Source: an uncultured Anaerolineae bacterium
GTDB lineage: Bacteria > Chloroflexota > Anaerolineae > Anaerolineales > Villigracilaceae
DNA: 64,000 bases
Reading direction: 5' to 3'
Assembly: GCA_903822545.1 (NCBI GenBank)
Contig: CAIJPN010000002.1
Coordinates: 1 to 64,000, forward strand
The notes beneath the pieces are model-generated. The model had not been told where the DNA came from. It made no database searches and saw only the letters and a list, made by a program, of their open reading frames with translations. The translations under genes and the position numbers were made by a program. Of the stretch, positions 18,701 through 27,082 are shown piece by piece. Numbering within the stretch: position 1 is the first letter of the stretch; the number at the start of each line of letters is the position of its first letter.

Positions 18701-20204
18701 ATTCAACGCTGCGATTGTATCCCGGCCCTGGGCGGGTCACGATCAGCCAGGTGCGCCCGCCAACATTCAGTGCGCCGGTTTTGAAAACTCCAACTTCCAA
18801 TTCGCTCAGTGCGGGTTGGGTGCTGATGGTTTGTTCACCGCTCTGGGATGGATGAAATGACATGAAGGTTGCTGCGCCTGGGTAGTTTATATCGTACACA
18901 TATACTTCGATATTATGCGCCTTCATGTTCGCCAATGCATGATTCACCAGGTCATTTACCCGGAAAACGCCCAGGGTCAGGCCGATCAGGTTGGCGCGGC
19001 GTTCTTCGATGGTGTCGATGGGCATTCCGTGGCGGTAGACCGGCATGATGATGAGTATCCCGGTCTGACTGCCAGTATCTTGCACCAGGTGGATGGAGGC
19101 TGTGGCCGCCGGTTTGCCGCTGTCACGCGCCTGGGTTATGGTTGCGAGGCGCGTTGGGTTGGATGCCAGGTCGAAACCAAAAGCGGCTTTGTTGGGGGCG
19201 AACGGTTCGATCAGTGTGACGGGGAAGTATTCGGCGCGTGAATCGGCTGGCTGGTGATTTCCCTGGGCATCTTTTTCGTAAATTGAAAAATCTTCATATC
19301 CCTGGGCGCGGATGGCTTGCTCGAAGGCCGGGCGATCTGCCAGGCTGATGCGCGGGATCCACTCAAAACCGGCGGCTGCCGGAGAACTGTTCAGGAGTGG
19401 CGTGGTAAAGATTGCAAATTCCTGCGGAGTGACGGTCTCGGAGCTATCATAGAAGGCGCGAATGGCTGTCAGGGAGAGTATTTCCTGGTTGATGGTGGTT
19501 TGGAGTGCCTGGGCCAGTTCATGGGTGTCGTTTTCCAGGCTGCTGATCAGTTTTTGTCGTTCGGTGTTGTCGGTTACAAGGTAGGTGAACAGTGAGATGC
19601 CGATGATGAAACAGGTCAGCGGCCACAGGAATGGTTCGCTGACCTGACGCCCCCGGCGTATGACCCACAAGATGAATGGGGTTGGGGCAAATACCAGGAT
19701 GCCGGTCAGGTCGCCCAGCCACCAGGTGATTATGAGCCTGGAGAAGTTATCCCACCGCGCGATACCAGCCAGGCTAAGGCTGGTGACGCCTACCGATGCC
19801 GCCAGCAGGGTGCCGGCTACGGTCAGGCTAATTGCCAGGATGGTTTGCTGGATTGTTTCGGGGGGCAGGGTTTTGACGAAACGGCGCAGCAGGTAAACGA
19901 TAACCCAGGCCTGGAGGGTGGATCCAGCCGCGATGGCGGCAGCCACCGTCAGGGCGGCGCTGCCGCTCATCATCTGCCAGTTTACAACGAAAGAGCCGAT
20001 GAAAATCCCCAGGCTGGTGTGTGTGCCACTCGTCAAGATGGCGAGGATTGCCAGGCCAGATGGGGGCCACAGGGCGGTTACATTGCCGGGTGGCAGTGCA
20101 ATGAGAAAACCCAAACGGGCTGTGAGATAGTAGAGACAGGCTGCGATGGCAATTTCGGTCAGGATTTTGAGTGGTTTTGAAGTGCTCTTGTTATCCATAA
20201 TCAT
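15714..20204 (-). CDS. Hybrid histidine kinase with MASE1 and CHASE sensor
   Basis: 1496 aa (an ATG at 20198 is an equally possible start). The N-terminus is a MASE1-type block of about eight helices (1-215). An extracytoplasmic CHASE-like domain follows (about 220-480; SLENDTHELAQALQ, AIRAFYDSS, PAAAGFEWIPRI), then another helix. Next come a PAS domain, a GAF domain, two further PAS domains, HisKA (MSHELRTPLNGILGLSE), HATPase (NAIKFTPSGG, DTGVGI, GTGLGLVLV) and a receiver (VLLVEDSE, IILMDIQLPVMDG). CHASE domains bind small molecules, so an external ligand is likely. It lies upstream of and parallel to the other hybrid kinase, with the same PAS-HisKA-HATPase-REC core, which suggests duplication followed by sensor exchange. 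The output partner is not in the window. Confidence 0.9.
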   Translation of the reverse strand: MIMDNKSTSKPLKILTEIAIAACLYYLTARLGFLIALPPGNVTALWPPSGLAILAILTSGTHTSLGIFIGSFVVNWQMMSGSAALTVAAAIAAGSTLQAWVIVYLLRRFVKTLPPETIQQTILAISLTVAGTLLAASVGVTSLSLAGIARWDNFSRLIITWWLGDLTGILVFAPTPFILWVIRRGRQVSEPFLWPLTCFIIGISLFTYLVTDNTERQKLISSLENDTHELAQALQTTINQEILSLTAIRAFYDSSETVTPQEFAIFTTPLLNSSPAAAGFEWIPRISLADRPAFEQAIRAQGYEDFSIYEKDAQGNHQPADSRAEYFPVTLIEPFAPNKAAFGFDLASNPTRLATITQARDSGKPAATASIHLVQDTGSQTGILIIMPVYRHGMPIDTIEERRANLIGLTLGVFRVNDLVNHALANMKAHNIEVYVYDINYPGAATFMSFHPSQSGEQTISTQPALSELEVGVFKTGALNVGGRTWLIVTRPGPGYNRSVESWIPWASLFMGVGVAGVFLAFVNHQQQVKEVLRKKDAEYSLVSENSKDITWILDVETMRFSYVSPPVGRMLGYSLQEMSQLTAADFLRAEDLPQIMAEISARTEAQKTHGHSEPYIGEIEQRRKDGTYITTEISAAIVTNAAGKFQAVGTTSDITERKHAALLQNTVYKIAESAQVAETLQKLYEQIHLEISRVMYAKNFYIALYDETSNLLNCVYSVDEKISSRDPNPPTRGLTAHVLRTGKSLLFHANQPIPEVELLGETCSVWLGVPLIAQNKTIGVMAVQHYNDDQAYTGHEQRILEFVSSQVATAIDRKRAEEMLRNSQASLEMAQAIAHLGNWEINIQTGSVSWSKEMFNLLRRDPALGTPSNAAFLESIHPDDQQIINEMGKRANETGQPATIEFRFNKDSEPTRYFQLTIYPIKNENGQTARISGTLLDITEIKTTQLELEQLNRDLEKRVEERTAEMRRSEATYRALFENSNDGIFLYSTSGQELSANQQAFNIIGYSQEEYKILTDTIQNPLIIQPEERDDSDARFEAVLRGEHVPLYERTITRKDGQKIDVEVNLSAVRDPNGNVILVQSVVRNITERKKAEEALRESRDKLRAANAALEKASRAKTEFLANMSHELRTPLNGILGLSEILLDSYRGPLNEAQRKYIINIDASGRHLLSLINDILDLSKVEAGKLELHLEKIDINEICMASLAFIKEPGHKKGIRIEFRPDKRLSNMMADPLRMKQMLVNLLSNAIKFTPSGGKISLEVHANLEQNHIEFSVSDTGVGISAEDLQRLFTPFTQIDSSLTRQHEGTGLGLVLVKNLAELHGGGISVTSAIGQGSRFTIFLPWLHNQYIQNMLVEIDPNSRDNYLTHNTPARPGTVLLVEDSETNIITINEYLERIGYQVIIARNGQEAISIAEESSPDIILMDIQLPVMDGLEATRQLRNNPRFASTPIIALTALAMPGDRERCLAAGANEYISKPVSLKQLGNAISKLLENVKE

Positions 20205-20625
20205 GCGCAGTTTGAATGTTGAATAGTTATGCTGCTGATCAGCGTCCTACCGTGATCGTTATTATCTTAGACGTTTTACCAGCTTTGGCAATGGGTGATA
20301 ATCCGTACTTAGGTTTGATTTTGGCCGAATCATTTGCCAGCTGCGCGTGCGCCCTCCCAAACACAGGGCAAATCTACGGATTTGCCCTGCAGGGTTTTCT
20401 TTCGAAACTGCCAGGAATCCAGGATTTGCCAGGTTTTTTGTTTTTATTGGCGTTTTGTGCTATCCTGGTAACCCTGGCGGCAAAAAGCTGAATTTGAGAA
20501 AACCCTGATTGGCCCTACAAGAATTTTGGCGAAGGTCTTGTTTTAAGCTACAATAACTGCAATGTTGGGCAAGGTTTTACTGGCCTGGCTGCGCTGACCA
20601 GACTACCCAACCAGGAAATCATCAC
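20205..20625. other. Intergenic region with one hairpin
   Basis: This 421-nt gap lies between two divergent genes. An 11-bp perfect hairpin spans 20364-20389 (CAGGGCAAATC arm, TACG loop). The frame open from 20216 to 20491 has no coding character and crosses the hairpin. The promoter of the ThiF-rhodanese gene lies at the right end. Nothing else is recognised. Confidence 0.5.
20526..20554 (+). promoter_or_regulatory. Sigma70-type promoter of the ThiF-rhodanese gene
   Basis: TTGGCG (20526-20531, 4 of 6) and TACAAT (20549-20554, 5 of 6) are 17 nt apart. The leader would be about 65 nt; AGGA lies at 20613-20616 before the ATG at 20626. Confidence 0.5.
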
Positions 20626-21774
20626 ATGGAACTGACAAAAGAAGAAATCCTACGTTACTCGCGCCATCTGCTCATCCCCGAAGTGGGGCTGCATGGGCAG
20701 GAAAAACTCAAGGCCGCCTCTGTGCTGGTCATTGGCACCGGTGGGCTGGGCTCCCCCGTCTCGCTCTACCTGGCAGCGGCGGGCATTGGCCGCATTGGCC
20801 TGGTAGATTACGACACTGTCGATGAAACCAACCTCCAGCGCCAGATTGTGCATGGCACAGCCACCGTTGGCAGACTAAAGGTGGAAAGCGCCAAGGCCCG
20901 CCTGCTAGACCTAAATCCCGGCATCCAGGTGGATACGTATAACCAACCGTTCACATCTGCCAATGCCCTCGCAATTGCCAAAAACTACGATGTGCTTATC
21001 GACGGCACTGACAACTTTCCCACCCGCTACCTGAGCAACGATGTGGCCGTTTTCCTGGGCAAACCCAACGTATATGGCTCCATCTTCCGCTTTGATGGGC
21101 AGGCCAGCGTTTTTGACGCCCGCACCGGCCCGTGCTACCGCTGCCTTTTCCCCGAGCCACCCCCGCCTGGCATGGTTCCCACCTGCGCTGAGGGCGGTGT
21201 GCTGGGCATCCTGCCTGGCACCATCGGCACCATCCAGGCCACCGAAGCCATCAAACTCATCCTGGGCATCGGCGATAGTCTCGTTGGGCGGCTGCTGCTC
21301 TACAATGCGCTGGATATGTCGTTTGACTTTGTGAATCTCAAGAAAAACCCCAAATGCCGGGTATGCGGGCCTAACGCAGATATTCGGGAATTGATCGACT
21401 ACGAGGAATTTTGCGGTGTTCCGGGACATGATCATGAAACCGGTTCTGCCGGGGCCGATTGGGATATTACCGCCCCTGAGCTTGCATCCCGTTTAATGGG
21501 TAAAAATCCCCCGCTGCTGCTGGATGTGCGCGAACCACACGAACTGCAAATCTCTGCCATAGCGGGGGCCTTGAACATCCCGCTTGGCACGCTCGCGGCG
21601 CGCCTTTCTGAGCTGGATTCAGCCCGAGAAATGGTGCTCTTTTGCAAGGCTGGCACCCGCTCCACGCGCGCACTGGAACTGCTGGTCAGCGCCGGGTTCA
21701 AGCGGGTGAAAAACCTGCAAGGTGGCATCAACGCCTGGGCGCGGGATGTAGATACGGGGCTGCCGGTCTACTAG
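20626..21774 (+). CDS. moeZ: MoeZ/MoeB-like adenylyltransferase-sulfurtransferase
   Basis: 382 aa. It has an N-terminal ThiF/MoeB E1-like domain (1 to about 245) and a C-terminal rhodanese domain (about 275-380). Such proteins adenylate the C-terminus of a ubiquitin-like sulfur carrier (MoaD, ThiS or CysO type) and load sulfur onto it. The ATP site reads GTGGLGSPVS, the acidic strand end VDYDTVDETNLQRQ and the conserved Asp DGTDNF. Zinc is held by CYRC and CRVC. The rhodanese active-site Cys is C340 in FCKAGTRS. No sulfur-carrier gene is adjacent, so the pathway (molybdopterin, thiamine, cysteine) is open. Transcribed alone from its own promoter. Confidence 0.88.
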   Translation: MELTKEEILRYSRHLLIPEVGLHGQEKLKAASVLVIGTGGLGSPVSLYLAAAGIGRIGLVDYDTVDETNLQRQIVHGTATVGRLKVESAKARLLDLNPGIQVDTYNQPFTSANALAIAKNYDVLIDGTDNFPTRYLSNDVAVFLGKPNVYGSIFRFDGQASVFDARTGPCYRCLFPEPPPPGMVPTCAEGGVLGILPGTIGTIQATEAIKLILGIGDSLVGRLLLYNALDMSFDFVNLKKNPKCRVCGPNADIRELIDYEEFCGVPGHDHETGSAGADWDITAPELASRLMGKNPPLLLDVREPHELQISAIAGALNIPLGTLAARLSELDSAREMVLFCKAGTRSTRALELLVSAGFKRVKNLQGGINAWARDVDTGLPVY

Positions 21775-21800
21775 CAGGTTGAACCCGGGTTTGCTATTCA

Positions 21801-21847
21801 AAAAAACACAGCCGGGAAGTTTTTCACCTGAAAAACTTCCCGGCTGT
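21801..21847 (-). terminator. Strong terminator of the sensory operon
   Basis: A perfect 19-bp stem (21808-21826 with 21829-21847, 2-nt loop). On the minus strand it is followed by a G and a run of six Ts (21801-21806). It ends transcription of the long minus-strand operon and separates it from the convergent ThiF-rhodanese gene. Confidence 0.9.
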
Positions 21848-21892
21848 TGGTTGCTTGCTGTTCTACCAGGAAACCTGGGGGAGTTGCTGGTT

Positions 21893-23095
21893 CTATGTTG
21901 TGCGTATGCTGGCATTCAGGTATTTAAGCCCCGAGCCGGTGTTAAAGAGCACAATCGTCTCGTTGGGGCGAATCCATTTTTGCTGTATCAACTGATCCAA
22001 CGCGGCGATGGTGGCTGCGCCTTCGGGGGCGGCAAAAATTCCCTCGGTTTCGGCCAGTTGGTGCTGGGCGGCGAGAATGGATTCGTCACTGACGGCAACA
22101 GCGGTGCCGTTGCTTTCGTTCAGGGCGCGCAGGATGAGATGGTCGGCGAAACTTTTGGGTACGCGCAGGCCAGTGGCGATGGTGCGGGCGTTCAGCCAGA
22201 AATCGCAAAAGGCTTCGCCAATTTCAAAGGCTTTTACCACTGGGGCGCAGCCATCTGATTGTACTGCCACCATGCGTGGGCGTCTGGAATTTTCCAGCCA
22301 GCCCAGGGCGTCCATTTCAGCAAAGGCTTTCCACATGCCAACCAGCCCGGTGCCGCCGCCGGTTGGGTAAACGATCACATCGGGCAGTACCCAGCTAAAG
22401 AATTGGGCCAGTTCGTATCCAATGATTTTTTTGCCTTCCACGCGGTAAGGTTCTTTGAAGGTTGAAAGGTCAAACCAACCCTCAGCGCGGGCTTTTTCAC
22501 CGGCGATGCCGGCTGCTTCGCTGATAAGCCCATCAACCAGGTTGACTTCAGCGCCGGCCATGCGGCTTTCTTCGATGTTGGCGATGGGGGTATCTTTGGA
22601 CATGATGATGTGGGCTTTTAGGCCCGCGCGGGCGGCATAGGCGGCCATTGCGCCGCCTGCGTTGCCCACGGTGGGGATGATGACTTTGCGGACATCCAGC
22701 TCTTTGGCTTTGGAGATGGCTACTGCTATGCCGCGCGCTTTAAAAGAGCCGGTGGGGTTGGTGCTTTCATCCTTGATGAACAGGTGCGGGAGGCCGTATT
22801 TTTCTCCCAGGCGTGGCAGGTATAGCAGGGGGGTATCCCCTTCTCCCAGTGTTACACAATTGGCCGGGGATTGTACCGGCAAGAGTTCGTGCCAGCGCCA
22901 CATTCCCCAATGGCGTTTGGTGAAATCTTCGCGCCGCAGGTTCTGCCGCAGGCTCTGAAGATCGTAATTGGTCATTAGCGGGGCCTGGCAGTCGGGGCAA
23001 TAGGTGTTTACCTCGCTGGCTGAGAAGATTCTTCCGCAGTCAGCGCAGGTGAGGTTGGTAATATACGAATAAACTCTGGATGATCTGATGGACAT
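21893..23095 (-). CDS. Threonine-synthase-like PLP enzyme
   Basis: 400 aa. A fold-type II PLP enzyme of the threonine synthase group, which converts O-phosphohomoserine to threonine. It has an N-terminal zinc ribbon (C17, C20, C33, C36), the substrate-binding GEGDTPL, and the PLP lysine K119 in PTGSFKARG (Ala replaces the usual Asp of SFKDRG). Further motifs are TVGNAGGAMAAY and the phosphate-binding VYPTGGGTG. It is the last gene of the sensory operon, 27 nt after a receiver gene, and a second such enzyme fused to a receiver lies just upstream. It may be the genuine threonine synthase or a specialised paralogue making a related amino acid; the sequence alone does not decide. No other threonine pathway gene is adjacent. 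Confidence 0.8.
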   Translation of the reverse strand: MSIRSSRVYSYITNLTCADCGRIFSASEVNTYCPDCQAPLMTNYDLQSLRQNLRREDFTKRHWGMWRWHELLPVQSPANCVTLGEGDTPLLYLPRLGEKYGLPHLFIKDESTNPTGSFKARGIAVAISKAKELDVRKVIIPTVGNAGGAMAAYAARAGLKAHIIMSKDTPIANIEESRMAGAEVNLVDGLISEAAGIAGEKARAEGWFDLSTFKEPYRVEGKKIIGYELAQFFSWVLPDVIVYPTGGGTGLVGMWKAFAEMDALGWLENSRRPRMVAVQSDGCAPVVKAFEIGEAFCDFWLNARTIATGLRVPKSFADHLILRALNESNGTAVAVSDESILAAQHQLAETEGIFAAPEGAATIAALDQLIQQKWIRPNETIVLFNTGSGLKYLNASIRTT

Positions 23096-23122
23096 GGGGG
23101 ATGCCTGGGGTGTTCGGTCCGC

Positions 23123-23503
23123 TTATTTTGGAGATGGCAGCAGGGCTTCGACGCGTGCCCATAGCTCGCGAATGTTGATTGGTTTTGACATGTATACGTC
23201 ACAACCGGCATCGAGCGCTTTTTCAGCATCCCCTTTGAGCGCGTTGGCAGTAATGGCGATGATGGGAACGTGCAACAGTGCAGATTTTTTGCTGTGCCTG
23301 AGCCGCCGCGCTACTTCGTAGCCATCGATATCTGGCAGGTTGATATCCAGCAGGATTAAGTCAACCTCGTCCCGTTCAGCCATTTCAACCCCGGTCAACC
23401 CGTTCATTGCTTGAAACAGGATATAACCGCGCGATTCAAGAACGCGCCGGACTAACATCATGTTATCAGGATTATCTTCAATGTATAAGACGTTATATCC
23501 CAT
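23123..23503 (-). CDS. Stand-alone receiver (CheY-like) protein
   Basis: 126 aa, a single receiver domain with no output domain. The acidic pocket is E9/D10 in LYIEDN, the phospho-acceptor D53 (LLDINLPDIDG), the switch Thr in IIAITANAL and the Lys in YMSKPIN. This is the pattern of the receivers used after hybrid kinases. It sits between the enzyme-receiver fusion (13 nt upstream) and the second threonine-synthase-like gene (27 nt downstream). It may act as a phosphate sink, a shuttle, or a regulator of the second enzyme in trans; these roles are inference. Confidence 0.93.
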   Translation of the reverse strand: MGYNVLYIEDNPDNMMLVRRVLESRGYILFQAMNGLTGVEMAERDEVDLILLDINLPDIDGYEVARRLRHSKKSALLHVPIIAITANALKGDAEKALDAGCDVYMSKPINIRELWARVEALLPSPK

Positions 23504-23516
23504 AGTCTAGCCTCTT

Positions 23517-25157
23517 TTATTTCTTATCGTCTTCGATGACATGGACAACTTGTTCTACAAATTTGCGAGGTGGCAGCGAGCCTTTTTGGTACAGGGCTTC
23601 AATATTGCCACTCAGCCGTTTGCGCTCTTCTTCGGTAATGTCGCGCGCACTGACAACCACAATGGGGATGTTTTGGGTGCGCGGATCGAGTTTCAGCTCT
23701 TCGACCAGGCCAAACCCATCGATTCCGGGCATGGTCAAGTCACTGACGATAATATCGGGCAATTTTTGGCGGGCCTGGGCCAGGCCTTCCCAGCCATCTT
23801 TGGCATGGTAAACGCGATAGGCTTTCTTTGCTTCGAGCAGCCGCCGGATCAACAGGGCGTCATCCGCGTTGTCGTCGATCAACAGCACTGTGGTGGCTTT
23901 CTCATCCAGGTTTTCCAGTGCGGCTTGCAGCCCTTCGCGTGGTGCGGCTGCCTGGCCTTCGCTCAGGTGAACATCCACGGCCCACTGATCGCCCAAAACG
24001 TGTTTTTCTACCGGGAAAGTGTGCCCGGTGCAATTGACCACAACCAGTTCGTTCGGGTCAATTATGCCATTTTTTAGCATCTTTTCCAACCCTGCAAAAG
24101 CAACTGCTGTGGCGGGTTCTACAGCCATACCCTCGCTTTTGGCCAGCGCGCGCATGGCAGAAAAAGCCTCGGCATCTGTCACCGATTCCATCGTGCCGCC
24201 ATACTGCTGGGTCAATTTCCACAAGTAGGTGTAGGTTTTGCCCGGGTCGCCAGTGGAAAGGATGATGATGCAGGTGTCGGGGATGACCGCTTCGGCGGTA
24301 TCGGCCCCAGCCTTGAAGGCCTTTACCATTGGTGAGCAGCCCTCGGCCTGGATGACGGCCAGTTTGGGGATGTGGTCGATCAGCCCCATATCGAGGAGTT
24401 CTTTAAAACCCTGGTAAACGCCCATCGGGCCCATGCCGCCGCTAACAGCCTGGATGTACCAATCGGGGGAGCGCCAGCCGAGTTGTTCGACAATCTCATA
24501 GGCGATGGTTTTCATCGACTCTCGTGATGGGATTGCGCTTGAGCCACGATCCAGCAGCAGGTGGCGGCGCTGGGCGAATTGGGATGCGATTTGCTTCGTC
24601 TGGTCATAATTGCCGCTGACGCGAATCACTTCTGCGCCAAACAGGGCTGCCTCGCGCAATTTTTCCTGGGGGACGAGGCTGGTCATAAAAACCCACAGCT
24701 TGATGCCCGCCCTGGCGCAGGCCGCTGCAAAGGCCACGGCTGCATTCCCGGTGGATGCGATCACCGCTTCTTTGATACCGCCTTCGATCATGGCGGCCAC
24801 AGCTACCGCCGCCTGCCGGTCTTTGAAGGAGCTGGTCGGGCCGTAACGCTCATCTTTGATGTAGACATGCTGGTGTCCGAGCGCCGGGGCGTAACGTTTT
24901 GAGAGCCACAGCGGGGTGCCACCAGCCGGGTACATATCCAATTCGGCGATGTTGTTGATGGGCAGGACTTCCTGGTAGCGCCACAAGTTAAAAGCCCGGC
25001 CAGGTAACCCTCTCAAGATTTCACGCTTGAAGGCTGTGTAATCATATTGGGCTTCCATCCATTGCCCGCCACATTCTTTGCACACAGCTGCCACAAACGG
25101 TTCGTAGGGCTGCTGGTGACCGCAAATGGCGCATTGCAGATGGTGAAGAGTCGACAT
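23517..25157 (-). CDS. Threonine-synthase-like enzyme fused to a receiver domain
   Basis: 546 aa in one uninterrupted frame. Residues 1 to about 400 are a fold-type II PLP enzyme of the threonine synthase group: zinc ribbon C9, C12, C26, C29; AGGTPLW; PLP lysine K112 in TSSFKDRQ; IASTGNAAVAFA; and a Gly-rich loop SGGMGPMG at about 239-246. After a linker of about 20 residues a full receiver domain follows (about 423-540): D428/D429, phospho-acceptor D473 (IIVSDLTMPGIDG), S503 and K525. The residues needed for PLP catalysis and for phosphorylation all appear present, so phosphorylation could control the enzyme directly. It starts 3 nt after the histidine kinase stop, its obvious phospho-donor. 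The substrate is unknown: O-phosphohomoserine is the default, but this paralogue lacks the PTGSFK form. Confidence 0.88.
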   Translation of the reverse strand: MSTLHHLQCAICGHQQPYEPFVAAVCKECGGQWMEAQYDYTAFKREILRGLPGRAFNLWRYQEVLPINNIAELDMYPAGGTPLWLSKRYAPALGHQHVYIKDERYGPTSSFKDRQAAVAVAAMIEGGIKEAVIASTGNAAVAFAAACARAGIKLWVFMTSLVPQEKLREAALFGAEVIRVSGNYDQTKQIASQFAQRRHLLLDRGSSAIPSRESMKTIAYEIVEQLGWRSPDWYIQAVSGGMGPMGVYQGFKELLDMGLIDHIPKLAVIQAEGCSPMVKAFKAGADTAEAVIPDTCIIILSTGDPGKTYTYLWKLTQQYGGTMESVTDAEAFSAMRALAKSEGMAVEPATAVAFAGLEKMLKNGIIDPNELVVVNCTGHTFPVEKHVLGDQWAVDVHLSEGQAAAPREGLQAALENLDEKATTVLLIDDNADDALLIRRLLEAKKAYRVYHAKDGWEGLAQARQKLPDIIVSDLTMPGIDGFGLVEELKLDPRTQNIPIVVVSARDITEEERKRLSGNIEALYQKGSLPPRKFVEQVVHVIEDDKK

Positions 25158-25160
25158 GGA

Positions 25161-27050
25161 TTACTTCCTTGATGTTTTTTCGATAGCTTCGGCGATGTGT
25201 GCTTCGATGGGTAGGATAACGTACATTTGTGTGCCTTCACCATTTACACCGGTGCTTTCGGCCCACATGCGGCCACCGTGCATTTCTACCAACCGGCGGC
25301 TGATTGGCAGCCCCAGGCCGGTTCCGCCCACTTTGCGGGTGGTGGATGTATCAACCTGTGAGAATTCCTGGAAGATGGTTTCCAGGTGGTCTGCCGGGAT
25401 GCCAAGGCCGGTGTCGCGCACGGTAATTTTGACGTTTTCTGCGTCGAGCCGGTCAACACGCATCGATACTTTGCCTTTTTCGGTGAATTTGATCGAGTTG
25501 TTGACCAGGTTGATGACCACCTGCCGGATTCGGGTGACATCGGCGGTGACTTCGATTTCTTTGTCTGAATCTGGTTCGATAAACAGGGCCAGGTTTTTCT
25601 CGCTGGCAAGGGTGGATGTGATGCTGGTGACTTCGTCTAAAACGCTGTGAACTTTGAACTTCTCGGGGTGCAGGTTCATGCGGCCCGATTCGATCTTGGC
25701 CATGTCGAGCACATCGTTGATCAGGTGCAGCAGGTGTTGGCCGTTTTTCTGGATCAGTTTCAGGTCGTTTTCCATGTAATCGGTCAGCGGGCCATCAATG
25801 CCTTCGAGCATGACGTCTGAAAAGCCGAGGATGGAGTTGAGCGGGGTGCGCAGTTCATGGCTCATGTTTGCCAGGAAGGATGATTTCAGTCGTTCCAGTT
25901 CCTGCAATTCCAGGGCGCGCTTTTGCAGTTCTTCGTTCAGGCGCAGTGTTTCGAGGTGGATGCTGGCCTGGGTGGCAATGGCTGCCAGCATGGCTGCCTG
26001 GGATTCAGAAAAATCGGTTTTGTCGGTGAGGGCCAGTAATCCGATCGGTTCGCCATGCACGATCAGCGGTTCTGAAAGGGTGATGTTCTGGGGCATATCT
26101 TGCAGTGGTGTCACCTGGGCTGAATCGTACACAAACCCGAGGGTTTCTTCTGTGCGTTCTACGTAGGTTTTCCAACTGTCACGGGCCAGTTTGCGGGTGG
26201 CTTCTTCGGCTGCGGCCCGGGCGCGCGAGGCCTCTGCCAGGAGGCGCAGGTTTTCTACCTGCTGGGCTACCTGGCGGGCAACGGCGCTGGCCATGGCTTT
26301 GTCGGATTCTGTCAGCGGGCGGGATGGATCGGCCTCAAGGATTAACTTCCCAATGTGTTCATCGAGCACAGCAACTGTTTCTTCGAACGCTGCTTCAGGC
26401 GGGGCCAGGTTGGCGTAAGGTTCTACGGCTTCCTGGTCATAGCTGAAGCCGATGCGTTCGCTTTGGTGGATGGCATCGAGGAATGAATCCCAGCTTTCGT
26501 GGGTGAACCTGCGGGTGGCTGCCTGGGCTTCAGCGCGGGCGCGTTCAGCTGAAGCCAGCAAACGCAAGTTCTGGATTTGGAGTGAAACCTGCTGGGCCAC
26601 CGATTGGGCCAGGTTGGCGTCATCAGGAGACCAGGGGTGTTCTGGCGCTGGTTCAATGATCATCGAACCGATCGGCCGGCCTGTTTCAGTTAGCTGGGCC
26701 TTGATGGCATTTTTTGTATCCAATTTGGCGATGGCGGCAACTTGCATCGGTTCGAGCGTCTCCCCGGTGAAGGAGAAACCGACCAGTTCTTTCTCATAGA
26801 TGATGGCAGTGGAAGGTGAAACTGGTTCATTGGCCGGGGCGGCTGGTTCTACCGGTTTGGGGGCTTCAACCAGCGCGGCCGGGCGGTACTGCTGTTCCAG
26901 GAATTGGGTTTCCAGGTCAGCCACGCGTGCGCGCAACAGGTCAAGTTCATGGCGCAGTACTGCCGAGTCCAGGTTGGGCTGGGCGGCGATGCGATCCATG
27001 TCGTTGAACAGCTTTTTGAGCCGTTTTTGGAATTGATCGGGAGGAGCCAT
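25161..27050 (-). CDS. Soluble histidine kinase with GAF-like modules
   Basis: 629 aa with no membrane helix. An N-terminal coiled coil (about 1-55) leads into about three GAF-like sensor modules (about 75-370). Two of these begin with a shared motif, WDSFLDAIHQSERIGFSYD and WKTYVERTEETLGFVYD, which recurs in the membrane receptor upstream. The kinase core is complete: HisKA with MSHELRTPLNSILGFSD, HATPase with NSIKFTEKG, DTGLGI and GTGLGLPIS. There is no receiver. It is the only kinase among nine linked genes, so it probably serves the three kinase-less membrane receptors and phosphorylates both the enzyme-receiver fusion (3 nt downstream) and the free receiver. The ATG follows a 32-nt gap from the last receptor gene. 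Confidence 0.88.
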   Translation of the reverse strand: MAPPDQFQKRLKKLFNDMDRIAAQPNLDSAVLRHELDLLRARVADLETQFLEQQYRPAALVEAPKPVEPAAPANEPVSPSTAIIYEKELVGFSFTGETLEPMQVAAIAKLDTKNAIKAQLTETGRPIGSMIIEPAPEHPWSPDDANLAQSVAQQVSLQIQNLRLLASAERARAEAQAATRRFTHESWDSFLDAIHQSERIGFSYDQEAVEPYANLAPPEAAFEETVAVLDEHIGKLILEADPSRPLTESDKAMASAVARQVAQQVENLRLLAEASRARAAAEEATRKLARDSWKTYVERTEETLGFVYDSAQVTPLQDMPQNITLSEPLIVHGEPIGLLALTDKTDFSESQAAMLAAIATQASIHLETLRLNEELQKRALELQELERLKSSFLANMSHELRTPLNSILGFSDVMLEGIDGPLTDYMENDLKLIQKNGQHLLHLINDVLDMAKIESGRMNLHPEKFKVHSVLDEVTSITSTLASEKNLALFIEPDSDKEIEVTADVTRIRQVVINLVNNSIKFTEKGKVSMRVDRLDAENVKITVRDTGLGIPADHLETIFQEFSQVDTSTTRKVGGTGLGLPISRRLVEMHGGRMWAESTGVNGEGTQMYVILPIEAHIAEAIEKTSRK

Positions 27051-27082
27051 ATTGTTATGAATCTCCTGAATCCTGCTACTGA

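Noticed and set aside
20216-20491. Plus-strand 91-aa open frame in the 20205-20625 gap
   Set aside because: No ribosome binding site, crosses a perfect hairpin, odd composition and no family pattern.
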